DNA of 64,000 nucleotides from Methanosarcina sp. DH2 (lineage in GTDB: Archaea; Halobacteriota; Methanosarcinia; Methanosarcinales; Methanosarcinaceae), in NCBI RefSeq assembly GCF_020804225.1, contig NZ_WJBI01000002.1, positions 559,417 through 623,416 of the forward strand. The letters are read 5' to 3'. This document shows, piece by piece, positions 56,470 to 64,000 of the stretch. The position numbers and the translations under genes are program-made. Position 1 is the stretch's first letter; each line of letters begins with the position of its first letter. The notes under the pieces are model-generated. The model was not told the DNA's origin. It did not search any database and worked only from the letters and a program-made list of their open reading frames with translations.

Positions 56470-57272
56470 AGCCTTCCTCCTTCGAACCTTTCGAAGCTGA
56501 GGATTGCAAGAAAAGCAATTCCCATGAGTAAAATCCCGCTTGTCACTGCCATTTCCAGGTTTCCGTATGAGATGTTAAGGTAAAGGGTCACGGGCAGAAC
56601 TTCAGTATTCATGTAAGAGCCTCCTGCAAGCACAAGCACGGCCCCAAAAGCTCCTATGCAGCGGGCAAAGGTAATTACGCTCGAAGCAAAGAGCCCACTT
56701 CTTGCCATCGGAAGAGTTACGTGCCTGAAGGTCTCGAACTCTCCATAACCGAAGCTCCTTGAGACCTGTTCGTATCGCGGGTTGATGTCTTCGAAGGTAG
56801 AGTAGATGACCCTTACAGCGTAAGGAAAGGCGACAAAAAACTGGGCAACAACTATTCCAAGCTTGCTGAAGGTTACCTTTATTCCTGCCGCCTCAAGGTA
56901 AGGCCCAAGAAAACCGTGCCCGAAAAGGAGCAGGAGTGCAAGGCCCATTACCAGTTCAGGGAACGCCATCGGAAGCCCAAGTATTGCCTTTATGAGGCTT
57001 TTCCCCTTAAACGAAAAACGCGAAAGTGCATAGGCTGTCGGGATTGAAAAGCACATGACAGAAAGTGTCGAAGCCGAAGAGGTCAGCATGGAAAGCTTCA
57101 TGGAATAGAACATCTCTTCCGAAAGCAGGGCTGATAAAATTTCCGAGGGTTTAAGGACAAAGAGCAGAGCTCCTACAGCTATGAAGAGCAAAAAAGTGAA
57201 GAAGAAGGTAACACCTACAGTTAGGTTTCTGAACCAGGAGTGGTTAATACTGGCGTATTTTAAGGGCTGCAT
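56466..57272 (-). CDS. modB: molybdate ABC transporter permease ModB
   Basis: This 268-residue permease has about six hydrophobic helices and the ATPase-contact loop around VSRSFGYGEFETFRHVTLPM. It overlaps modA by 13 bp at its start and modC by 4 bp at its end, so the three are tightly coupled. Confidence 0.92.
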   Translation of the reverse strand: MQPLKYASINHSWFRNLTVGVTFFFTFLLFIAVGALLFVLKPSEILSALLSEEMFYSMKLSMLTSSASTLSVMCFSIPTAYALSRFSFKGKSLIKAILGLPMAFPELVMGLALLLLFGHGFLGPYLEAAGIKVTFSKLGIVVAQFFVAFPYAVRVIYSTFEDINPRYEQVSRSFGYGEFETFRHVTLPMARSGLFASSVITFARCIGAFGAVLVLAGGSYMNTEVLPVTLYLNISYGNLEMAVTSGILLMGIAFLAILSFERFEGGRL

Positions 57273-58078
57273 GGCTCAAAGCCCCATTTTTCCCAGATCT
57301 CTTCTGTCTCTTCTCCTGCAATGTAAGTGTTAAAAACCTCTGCCAGTTCAGGGTCTTCGGTGTATACGGAAACCGCTGTGGGTATGGTCTTTATTTTATT
57401 CTGTTCTTCAGGAATCGGGATAATTTCGAGTTTTCCGCTGGCTTCACCCCAGCTTGCCATGTCTTCCCAGATAATTGTCGCATCTACCTCTTCGGATACA
57501 ACGTAAATGAGAAGCTGGTTTACGGTCGCAGTCCTGACAATTGTGTTATTCTCGACTTCGGGAAGGATGCCTGCCTGTGTACAGATCGTTTCCGAGACCT
57601 GGCCTATTGCAGGCCCGTTAGGGTCTCCGAGAGCCAGTTTTACTCCGGGTTTCGCCAGGTCTTCGAGCTTGCTTATATTTTCGGGATTTCCCGCAGGAAC
57701 TGCAATTACAGGAACATGCAGGGTCAGGTTTTCCACGCTTTCATTGAAAACATAATTCCTGTCCATAGCCTGTCCGGTGTAGTAGTAATCTCCGGGGATA
57801 AAAATGTCACACTCTTTTGAGGTCAGGATTCCGAAGATTTCGGCGCTCCCTCCGTAGCGGACCTCTACGTCTGCTCCGGTTTCGTTTTCAAAGCTCTCAA
57901 TCAATTCGTTCATGGGTTTTATCAGCCCCGCTCCGGAACAAACCGTGAGATGTCTCCCCTCAAATGCTTTTTCCTGGTTTTTCAAAACAGGTGCAGATGC
58001 TCCTTTTTCAGTACACCCTGAACCGGCAAGAGCCACTGCCAGTACCATGATAATTATGAATGTGCAGACTTTTTTCAT
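57260..58078 (-). CDS. modA: molybdate ABC transporter substrate-binding lipoprotein ModA
   Basis: This 272-residue protein has a lipoprotein signal (IIMVLAVALAGSGC, cysteine near residue 22) and a ModA-type oxyanion-binding fold: LTVCSGAGLIKPMNELIESF, VRYGGSAEIFGIL, LALGDPNGPAIGQ and IIWEDMASWG. The family covers molybdate and related anions. It differs clearly from WtpA, so the organism has two Mo/W import systems. A RTTATGT-type palindrome lies 29 bp upstream of its start. Confidence 0.9.
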   Translation of the reverse strand: MKKVCTFIIIMVLAVALAGSGCTEKGASAPVLKNQEKAFEGRHLTVCSGAGLIKPMNELIESFENETGADVEVRYGGSAEIFGILTSKECDIFIPGDYYYTGQAMDRNYVFNESVENLTLHVPVIAVPAGNPENISKLEDLAKPGVKLALGDPNGPAIGQVSETICTQAGILPEVENNTIVRTATVNQLLIYVVSEEVDATIIWEDMASWGEASGKLEIIPIPEEQNKIKTIPTAVSVYTEDPELAEVFNTYIAGEETEEIWEKWGFEPCSP

Positions 58079-58107
58079 TCAAAAACCTCTTCAGATGGAA
58101 GTTCAAT

Positions 58108-58129
58108 GATATGTCTGAACATACATAAC
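58108..58129 (-). promoter_or_regulatory. operator-like palindrome upstream of modA
   Basis: Read on the minus strand: GTTATGT, eight bases, ACATATC. This matches the wtpA and fmdE sites with one mismatch in the right half. A TATA-like CTTTATTAA lies just upstream on that strand (58131-58140). Confidence 0.65.
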
Positions 58130-58249
58130 GGTTAATAAAGTTTTTTACAAAAATATTCAGTGCGGATTTTATTTAAAAGTAGAATGAGATTCAGGCTGCT
58201 TTCCATTCCTGAAATCTCAAAAAATAAAAACAGGCGTTTTCCTTTTTAT

Positions 58250-58891
58250 TTAAAGTTCAAATATTCTCTTTCTATATTTCTCAAGTTCTTCAGCCCCTTT
58301 TTCCTTTGAAAGGCTGCTCACCTCGTAGATAATATGGGACGGCAGAACCTTCATCCCCATATACTCAAAGACGCAGTGAGTAACCGATTCAAGATGCCTG
58401 TTAAGGTCCCCATGTGCCCCTCCTTCGGAATACCATTCTTTTGAAGCCCCTGTAGTAGTGGCAAGAATTGCAGATTTTCCTTTCAGGAGCCCGGTTTCGT
58501 AGGCGCTGTTTGTGATAGGGTTGAAGCCAAAACCCGGAGCCAGGACCCTGTCTATCCAGCCCTTCATGATTGCAGGCATGGACGTGAAGTAAATAGGGAA
58601 CTGAAAGACGAGGAGATCTGCCCACTTTACTTTTTCCATCTCCTCTTTAATGTCAGGCGCAAAAGCCCCGGTTTTGGAGGCCTGGATCGCTTCAAAGAAA
58701 GGCTTGAAAACATCCGGCTTTTTTCGTTCTGTGAAGTCTTCCGCATTGAGCACGGGATTGAAGTTCATCGCGTAAAGGTCTGACAGTCTTACTTCGTTGC
58801 CTTTTTCCTTCAGGGCAGCAAGAGCTGTGTCTTTCAGGGCAGCATTGAAGGATTTGGGCTCAGGGTGTGCATAAACATAAAGAATTTTCAT
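58250..58891 (-). CDS. NAD(P)H:quinone oxidoreductase-type flavoprotein
   Basis: This 213-residue flavodoxin-like protein of the MdaB/KefF/DT-diaphorase group starts ILYVYAHPEPKSFNAAL, has the FMN-loop QFPIYFTSMPAIMKGWIDR and GLLKGKSAILATTTGAS. ATG 58891 is preferred, with AGGGGG seven bases before it. It probably reduces quinones or electrophiles with NAD(P)H. First of several flavin genes on this strand. Confidence 0.86.
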   Translation of the reverse strand: MKILYVYAHPEPKSFNAALKDTALAALKEKGNEVRLSDLYAMNFNPVLNAEDFTERKKPDVFKPFFEAIQASKTGAFAPDIKEEMEKVKWADLLVFQFPIYFTSMPAIMKGWIDRVLAPGFGFNPITNSAYETGLLKGKSAILATTTGASKEWYSEGGAHGDLNRHLESVTHCVFEYMGMKVLPSHIIYEVSSLSKEKGAEELEKYRKRIFEL

Positions 58892-59239
58892 TTTATTCCC
58901 CCTAATTCTATCCATGAAATTCGTTTCCCTTAATATATAAGTAAAGCTGCCTCTCTCGTTGAGACAAAAACATACACAAAATTATATTCATGGTTAAAAA
59001 TTACGCTTCGAGCCAAAAATGCATTCTCCCGTTGATGGTTAATATTATTATATCACGAATTCCAGCCCGGTTGATACTTTCTTTTTTGTCTACTGTATGC
59101 AGGCGGGATTGGGCGGCATATGGCGCATTAAAAAGAAAATTTGAAATGAGGTGTACAGTCTTTCGGATAACGTAAACCAGCTTTTCGGAGAACACTATTA
59201 ATTAAATCTTAAACTAAATTTTATACCTTGAACTAAGAG
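58892..59239. other. spacer between flavoprotein genes
   Basis: AT-rich; two overlapping short frames on opposite strands near 59000-59190 have no ribosome site or known motif. I see no repeat. It should hold the promoter for the gene ending at 58250. Confidence 0.4.
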
Positions 59240-59815
59240 TTATGAATTGATCTTTTTCAAAAGCCACGCCATGTTCTGGCCCAGGACCTGCATGGTCCGG
59301 ATACCTTCTTCGTCTTTTTCAACGTCCCCCTCAGCAAGCCCTATTCCTACGTTCCAGTAACTGGACCCGGGAATTATCATCTGGGAAATCGTGAAGAAAT
59401 GGTTAATGGAATCAAAGACATGGACTGATCCGGCTCTCCTTACTGCAACGACGGCAGCTCCAACTTTGTACCTGAACATTTCACTATTGGCTTTGGCAAC
59501 AAACCCTGCCCTGTCTATAAGGGCTTTGAGCTCAGGCGTCAGGTCTGCGAAATATGTAGGCGAGGCAAGGATTATGCCGTCGGCTTCAAGCATTTTTTCA
59601 ATGCATTCGTTGACGATGTCTTTGTCAATTACACACCTGTGGTCTCTGTTTTCAAAACATTTTGAGCAGGCAATACAACCGTGGATACTCTTTCCCCCTA
59701 TCTGCACGGTCTCGGTTTCGATCCCCTCTTTTTCAAGCTCTGCAAGGGCGTGTTTTATGAGAGAAGCCGTATTGCCTTCCTTCCGCGGGCTTCCGTTAAA
59801 TGCAACGACTTTCAT
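59240..59815 (-). CDS. iron-sulfur flavoprotein (Isf-like)
   Basis: This 191-residue protein has the FMN reductase start [18 protein letters not shown] and the compact cysteine cluster [15 protein letters not shown] (Cx2Cx2Cx7C), the [4Fe-4S] signature of Methanosarcina Isf proteins, which pass electrons from ferredoxin to O2 or H2O2 and related acceptors. The FMN loop [18 protein letters not shown] is complete. Typical length. Confidence 0.9.
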   Translation of the reverse strand: MKVVAFNGSPRKEGNTASLIKHALAELEKEGIETETVQIGGKSIHGCIACSKCFENRDHRCVIDKDIVNECIEKMLEADGIILASPTYFADLTPELKALIDRAGFVAKANSEMFRYKVGAAVVAVRRAGSVHVFDSINHFFTISQMIIPGSSYWNVGIGLAEGDVEKDEEGIRTMQVLGQNMAWLLKKINS

Positions 59816-59938
59816 TGTTATTCTACCCCTATCAATCTTTAATTATTTATTCTCAGTTTATTCCTTCAGTTAATTAATCCTTTTCAGCTGGTTAATCCTT
59901 TTCAGCTGGTTAACCCTCTCCAGTTCCTTTTTTGTCAA

Positions 59939-60496
59939 TCAGACTTTTACCTGTTTTCCAGGCTTCTCCCCCGTAATCCCCCACGGTCCAGTAGCTGTTA
60001 TCCGGCATGGTAAGTAGCAGGGTTCCATCTTTTTGATATCCGGCTTCCCCTGAGTCAGATACTGCTCTTCCGAATAAGCGGCAATAATTTCTCCCACAAA
60101 GAAGTAGTTTGTTGGAAACTCCAGGGTTTCGATAAGCCTGCACTCAAGGTTCAGTGTGCAATCTTTGATCATGGGAGCGGTTTCGAGCTCCCCGTAGAAT
60201 ACTTTAAACAGGCCTGACTTGTCAATCTTTTCTCCGGAGACAAGTCCACAGTAGTCGGTTTTTTCCACCATTTCAGAATAAGGGAAATTTATGCTGAAGC
60301 TTCTGTTCTCCATGATACCCTGTGGCGTGTAATGGGATTTGTGGACTCCCACTCCAAGCATGGGTGGGTTTGCATTCACACGGCTTACCCAGCCCAAGGC
60401 CATGAAATTAGCTTTTCCTTTCACATTTGCCCCGAGGAGGGTAACAGGCATCGGATAGATGAATACGTTGTTATTTATCCTGACTTTCTCTGCCAT
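59939..60496 (-). CDS. flavin reductase-like protein (flavoredoxin type)
   Basis: The 185-residue protein has the FMN-binding split-barrel fold: PMPVTLLGANVKGKANFMAL, NRSFSINFPYSEMVEKTDYC and the strand NYFFVGEIIAAYSEE. It is of the flavoredoxin group, which carries electrons or reduces flavins with NAD(P)H. It lies between the Isf gene and the ABM gene, on the same strand. An 18-bp direct repeat (TTAATCCTTTTCAGCTGG, two copies near 59874-59910) follows its end. Confidence 0.85.
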   Translation of the reverse strand: MAEKVRINNNVFIYPMPVTLLGANVKGKANFMALGWVSRVNANPPMLGVGVHKSHYTPQGIMENRSFSINFPYSEMVEKTDYCGLVSGEKIDKSGLFKVFYGELETAPMIKDCTLNLECRLIETLEFPTNYFFVGEIIAAYSEEQYLTQGKPDIKKMEPCYLPCRITATGPWGITGEKPGKQVKV

Positions 60497-60612
60497 GGGT
60501 ACTTTCCCCCAGCCTGCTTACACATTCATGTCTCTATCTGGTTTGATGATATCGAGTTTGATGTGACTCCTCCTAAAAATGAATAGGAGTAGAATTTGAG
60601 GAATAGAATAAA

Positions 60613-60903
60613 TCATAACTTTTTTCTGTATACATTGATTTCAGTGTCTTTCTCAAGACATTCTGAAAGCAAAGGAAATATTTCTCTAAAATGACTGGAG
60701 TTTAAGTGTTCATCCAGGCTGCTTTCATCTTTCCACTCTTCTAGCATCGTCAGGATTCCTGAATTCTCCAATTCCTGATACACTCCATATTCTATGCAAC
60801 CCTCTTCTTTTATTGATCCTTCAACAAGTTTTTCACACAAATCCATAAATTCTTGAATTTTTTCAGGTTTGACCTGATTTTTTGCAACAACTCTTATCGT
60901 CAA
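60613..60903 (-). CDS. ABM-family (antibiotic biosynthesis monooxygenase-like) protein
   Basis: With a TTG start at 60903, five bases after GGTGA, the protein is 96 residues and begins TIRVVAKNQVKPEKIQEF, a typical ABM start. It has the block EEGCIEYGVYQE, then MLEEWKDESSLDEHLNSSHF. These small ferredoxin-fold dimers act as quinol monooxygenases or heme and flavin partners. The frame upstream of the TTG has no ATG. Confidence 0.83.
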   Translation of the reverse strand: MTIRVVAKNQVKPEKIQEFMDLCEKLVEGSIKEEGCIEYGVYQELENSGILTMLEEWKDESSLDEHLNSSHFREIFPLLSECLEKDTEINVYRKKL

Positions 60904-60950
60904 TAAAATCACCAGCCTGTACAATGCTTGACTCTGCCAGTATAACAGTA

Positions 60951-61475
60951 TTATTCTTTCTTCTGACCGTACCTGTTGTGATAAACTTTCTCTTTCCTGT
61001 ACCGGTCCTGAGGTTCGGGTTGCTGGGCAGGGTAGCCAATAGGTACAAGCCCCAGAGGAAATACATGGTCCGGTAGTCCAAAAGTTTTCCGGAAGCCTTT
61101 GACCCTATCTGTCATGGGAAAAATCCCTGTCCAGACCGCCCCAAGCCCGAAATCGTGGGCTGCAAGTAGGAGGTTCTGAATGGCTGCCGAGCAGTCCTGA
61201 ACCCAGTATCCAGGCGCTTTTTCCTGAGTCGTATCCCCGCAGATCAGAATTGCGAGAGGAGCTTCCCTGCACATGCCGGCATAAGGGCTGAATGTGGGAA
61301 TCTCGTCCAGAATTTTTCTGTCATCGACTACAATGAAGACCCAGGGTTGAGCATTAACTGCAGATGGAGCACTCATTGCAGCCCTGAGCAGTTCGGTAAC
61401 AAGCTCTCTCGGAACTGGTCTGTCAGTGTATTTTCGAACGCTTCGGCGAGTATGTATCGCTTCAAGAGTTTCCAT
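60951..61475 (-). CDS. nitroreductase-family protein
   Basis: This 174-residue FMN enzyme starts with the family motif AIHTRRSVRKYTDRPV and has APSAVNAQPWVFIVV and NLLLAAHDFGLGAVWTG. It reduces nitro compounds, quinones or flavins with NAD(P)H. GGAGGAGTCTGA precedes the ATG. A GC-rich hairpin stands 35 bp before the start. Confidence 0.9.
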   Translation of the reverse strand: METLEAIHTRRSVRKYTDRPVPRELVTELLRAAMSAPSAVNAQPWVFIVVDDRKILDEIPTFSPYAGMCREAPLAILICGDTTQEKAPGYWVQDCSAAIQNLLLAAHDFGLGAVWTGIFPMTDRVKGFRKTFGLPDHVFPLGLVPIGYPAQQPEPQDRYRKEKVYHNRYGQKKE

Positions 61476-61509
61476 ATTCAGACTCCTCCAATTTATTCCT
61501 GAAAAGTCT

Positions 61510-61543
61510 GGGCGAGAAACCTCCCTCCAGGCTTCTCTCGCCC
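61510..61543. other. GC-rich hairpin between flavin genes
   Basis: GGGCGAGA (61510-61517) and TCTCGCCC (61536-61543) form a perfect 8-bp stem. T-rich sequence follows on the plus strand only, although both neighbours are on the minus strand. It may end read-through or shape the nitroreductase leader. Confidence 0.55.
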
Positions 61544-61623
61544 TATTTTTATTTTCTTTCCCTGTTCTATTCTCTTTTTAGACTTTATTTTCTTTCCTTA
61601 CCTTATTTTTCTTTAATCTCTCT

Positions 61624-62181
61624 TCATTTGAAGAGGTTAAAGCCTGTGTTTTTTGCTTTTTCCATAAGCTCGATATCATCCTTAACTTCTCCCGGAGCGT
61701 GATATCCAACTCCTACTATCGTATCCTTCACATCCATGCGCATGAAGCTGGAAATTTGCCCTCCGAATTCATCATAGACTCCTTTGAAAGCTGCCGCATC
61801 AGGCGCTCCCTGGGTCCCTATAATTACTGCTTTTTTCCCGGCAGGGAGGCGCGGAGAGAAGTCAGCGTTTATAAGGGAATAGCAGCGGTCAAGGAAGAGT
61901 CGCATCTGACCTGTAAACTGACCAAAGTAGATAGGAGAACCAAAGACAACACCATCGGCTACTGCAAGCTCATTGAATAATTCCATAAGGTCGTCTTCAA
62001 GCTTGCACTGATCATGGCTTTTGCAATAGTTACAGGCCTGGCAGCCTCTGTAATTCATCTCGTTGAGGATGAAGGTCCGGGTTTCGGCACCTTCTGCTGC
62101 TGCTCCTTCAAGGACCTGCTGGACAAGGATATTTGTATTTCCATTCTTTCGGGGACTTCCAACAATACCTATGACTTTCAT
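61624..62181 (-). CDS. iron-sulfur flavoprotein (Isf-like), second copy
   Basis: This 185-residue protein has VIGIVGSPRKNGNTNILVQQ at its start and the cluster CQACNYCKSHDQC (Cx2Cx2Cx5C). FMN loop SPIYFGQFTGQMRLFLDRCY is present. It is divergent from the HxlR regulator over a 160-bp spacer and is its likely target. It is a paralogue of the gene at 59240. Confidence 0.9.
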   Translation of the reverse strand: MKVIGIVGSPRKNGNTNILVQQVLEGAAAEGAETRTFILNEMNYRGCQACNYCKSHDQCKLEDDLMELFNELAVADGVVFGSPIYFGQFTGQMRLFLDRCYSLINADFSPRLPAGKKAVIIGTQGAPDAAAFKGVYDEFGGQISSFMRMDVKDTIVGVGYHAPGEVKDDIELMEKAKNTGFNLFK

Positions 62182-62341
62182 CTTTTACACCTTTTATCTG
62201 TTGATTTGAGCCTCTTTTGGCTAAATAGAGTCTCTTCTATCAGTAACGTAAGTTTATTGATATTTAATCTACAGCAACTATACTTATATACCATACATAC
62301 AATCCGGATACTTAGTAACAAAAAGGATAGAATGGAAGATT

Positions 62342-62728
62342 ATGGCAAGTGAGGCAAAAAACAGTAAACACTATCACTGTCCTGTTGAAACAACTCTGGA
62401 CGTAATCGGCGGCAAATGGAAACCTCTGATTCTCTGGCAGTTGAGAGCAGAAAAACTGCGTTTTTCAGGGCTACAGCAAAGCATGCAGGGTATTTCTCCT
62501 AAAATGCTCACAAAACAGCTCAGGGAGCTTGAAGAAGCTGGGCTCGTCCTCAGAGAGAGTTTTCCTGAAATCCCGCCAAGGGTTGAATATTCTCTGACTG
62601 AGTTTGGAAAAACCGTGCTCCCTGTTCTGGATGCGCTCTGTGAATGGGGAAGTAAATATCTTGACCGAGAATGCTCTTTTGGTAGAAATGAGGGCTTTAA
62701 AGCCGCCGACGGCCCCACTTTACAGTAA
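62342..62728 (+). CDS. HxlR-family transcriptional regulator
   Basis: This 128-residue winged-helix protein has the HxlR signature CPVETTLDVIGGKWKPLILW, then RFSGLQQSMQGISPKMLTKQ and RVEYSLTEFGKTVLPVLDAL. The conserved N-terminal cysteine can act as a redox or electrophile sensor in this family. It is divergent from the Isf-like gene and probably regulates it and the other flavin genes. Confidence 0.9.
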   Translation: MASEAKNSKHYHCPVETTLDVIGGKWKPLILWQLRAEKLRFSGLQQSMQGISPKMLTKQLRELEEAGLVLRESFPEIPPRVEYSLTEFGKTVLPVLDALCEWGSKYLDRECSFGRNEGFKAADGPTLQ

Positions 62729-62785
62729 CTATTTCTCGTAGCTACTTCTTGTAGTTATTTTGCAGTAACTACTTTTAGCAGCCGT

Positions 62786-64000
62786 TCAATCCCCGCGAGC
62801 AGGTAAATTCCCTGCAGCCGGGTCATTTCGCACGTTTTTTCCTTTTTCAGCAAGCGATCTGAACTCTCGAATAACCATAATTAGAGTTACCGTAAAAGCC
62901 AGAGAATCTGCAAGCGGGAAGGCTGCCCAGACACCTGGCAGATCCAGGTATTTTGGGAGAATCAGCACAAGCGGAATCAGGAAAAGCATCTGCCTGCACA
63001 TGGACAGAAATAGAGAGGGCTTTGCTTTGCCGATAGCCTGGTAAAGAGCTGCTCCTACTACCTGAAAACCCACAAGCGGGGTTGCAAGCACGACTATTCT
63101 TACAGCATTCTTTCCTTCAACTATCAGCTGGTGGTCTCCACTGAAAATCCCGAAAAGCTGCTCCGGGAACAGATAAAGTATAAGGAAACCCGCAATGGAC
63201 ATAACTGTGGTAGTAAGAATGGCAAGCTTTACAGTATCCTTGACCCGTTCAAAGTTTTTTGCCCCGTAATTAAAGCCCACTATGGGTTGGAACCCCTGGA
63301 TAATTCCGAACATGGGCATGAGCGTAAACATCAGGAGTCTGTTAATTATACCGAATACGGCAATGGCTATATCCCCTCCATAGAAAGCGAGCAGGTTATT
63401 CAAGATTATAATCATGAGGCTCCCTGAAACGTTTCTGGTAAAAGGAGACACCCCTATAGCAAGGGCTTCTGTTATTATTTTGCTGTCCGGTTTGAGGTCT
63501 GAAGGGCGGAACCTGAGTGTACTTTTTCCACTGAGGAAATAACGGATAACATAAAGTACTCCTATTGCCTGTGCCAGCACGGTCGCAATGGCAGCTCCTC
63601 TGATCCCCATCCCGAAGCTAAAAATAAAGATCGGATCAAGTATAACATTGAGGCCGCCGGAGATGAGCATGGAGTTCATGGCGACCTTCGCGTTTCCTTC
63701 CGAACGGATCACAGCGTTTGTCACCATTGCAAGGGAAAAAAGGACAGTACCGTAAAGAATTACTTCCAGATATTCAAGGGCATAAGGAAGAATAGTATCA
63801 GTTGCCCCGAATGTTTTCAGGAGTGGTACGATAAAAATAAGCCCTGCCTCTGTTATCAGTAAGCTCGAAAACAGGGAAAGAAAGATCAGATTTGCGAAAA
63901 TTTTTTCGGCTTTTTTCTGTTCTCTTTCCCCTAGACGGCGAGATATGATGGACGCGCCTCCGATGCCGATAGCAAGACTTACAGCCATTCCGATCATCTG
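62786..64000 (-). CDS. MATE-family efflux transporter (N-terminus outside window)
   Basis: The frame runs through the right edge. The visible 404 residues cover most of a MATE carrier, with GGASIISRRLGEREQKKAEK, GGLNVILDPIFIFSFGMGIRG and GFQPIVGFNYGAKNFERVKD, each at its expected place between hydrophobic helices. About 50 residues (first helix) are missing. MATE proteins export cationic or toxic compounds against sodium or protons. It converges on the HxlR gene. Confidence 0.88.
   Translation of the reverse strand, partial: QMIGMAVSLAIGIGGASIISRRLGEREQKKAEKIFANLIFLSLFSSLLITEAGLIFIVPLLKTFGATDTILPYALEYLEVILYGTVLFSLAMVTNAVIRSEGNAKVAMNSMLISGGLNVILDPIFIFSFGMGIRGAAIATVLAQAIGVLYVIRYFLSGKSTLRFRPSDLKPDSKIITEALAIGVSPFTRNVSGSLMIIILNNLLAFYGGDIAIAVFGIINRLLMFTLMPMFGIIQGFQPIVGFNYGAKNFERVKDTVKLAILTTTVMSIAGFLILYLFPEQLFGIFSGDHQLIVEGKNAVRIVVLATPLVGFQVVGAALYQAIGKAKPSLFLSMCRQMLFLIPLVLILPKYLDLPGVWAAFPLADSLAFTVTLIMVIREFRSLAEKGKNVRNDPAAGNLPARGD

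Overview
The window is from a methanogenic archaeon of the genus Methanosarcina. It carries the eight-gene mtrEDCBAFGH methyltransferase operon, the molybdenum formylmethanofuran dehydrogenase operon fmdEFACDB, SRP19, RNase P protein 4, archease/RtcB, TrmB and MEDS-domain proteins, GGTGA/GGAGG ribosome sites and long AT-rich spacers with private tandem repeats. From memory, the gene order (mtr, then a Wtp transporter, then fmd) fits M. acetivorans; I could not check this.

Layout. 1-3.6 kb: a protein tail and a RavA/ViaA-type MoxR ATPase with its VWA partner. 4.4-6.2 kb: an E1-like (MoeB/ThiF/HesA) enzyme and an unknown HExxH protein. 6.5-11.3 kb: two paralogous PAS/HisKA_2 sensor kinases, the second with a MEDS domain. 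12-17.2 kb: tRNA-Thr(UGU), a class II aldolase, an archaetidylinositol-phosphate synthase type enzyme, archease, RtcB and an unknown protein. 17.2-18.6 kb: non-coding, with a MITE-like element. 18.6-23.6 kb: mtr. 24.4-27.2 kb: a sugar-isomerase-like TIM barrel and a sodium/solute symporter. 27.7-31.4 kb: wtpABC plus a ModE-like regulator. 31.7-37.2 kb: an RND/MMPL exporter, two surface proteins and a divergent TrmB regulator. 37.5-42 kb: metallo-beta-lactamase-fold hydrolase, RNase P Rnp4, SRP19, a lipoprotein and a pilin. 42.7-43.5 kb: a secreted Leu/Trp-heptad protein between two related MITEs. 44.2-50.2 kb: fmd. 50.5-53.5 kb: SIMPL protein, a complete IS and a PGF-CTERM-like surface protein. 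53.6-58.1 kb: modABC with ModD and a DUF364-type protein. 58.2-64 kb: a flavoprotein/nitroreductase group, an HxlR regulator and a MATE exporter.

How the genes work together. Mtr carries out the sodium-pumping methyl transfer of methanogenesis. Fmd is the Mo-pterin enzyme that interconverts CO2 and formylmethanofuran. It is flanked about 16 kb upstream by a tungstate/molybdate transporter with its own ModE-like regulator, and a few kb downstream by a second molybdate transporter. A palindrome RTTATGT-N8-ACATAAY lies upstream of wtpA and fmdE (two copies), and a one-mismatch copy lies upstream of modA. This suggests one Mo/W regulon spanning all three operons.

Most notable observations: that shared operator; ModD separated from the DUF364 protein by a single in-frame UAG, the only UAG terminator among the gene ends I read, in a genus known for pyrrolysine; the Leu-zipper/Trp-heptad secreted protein in an inverted MITE pair; a perfect 18-bp palindrome in the mtr leader; and a MITE with 3-bp flanking repeats that contains a second inverted-repeat unit.
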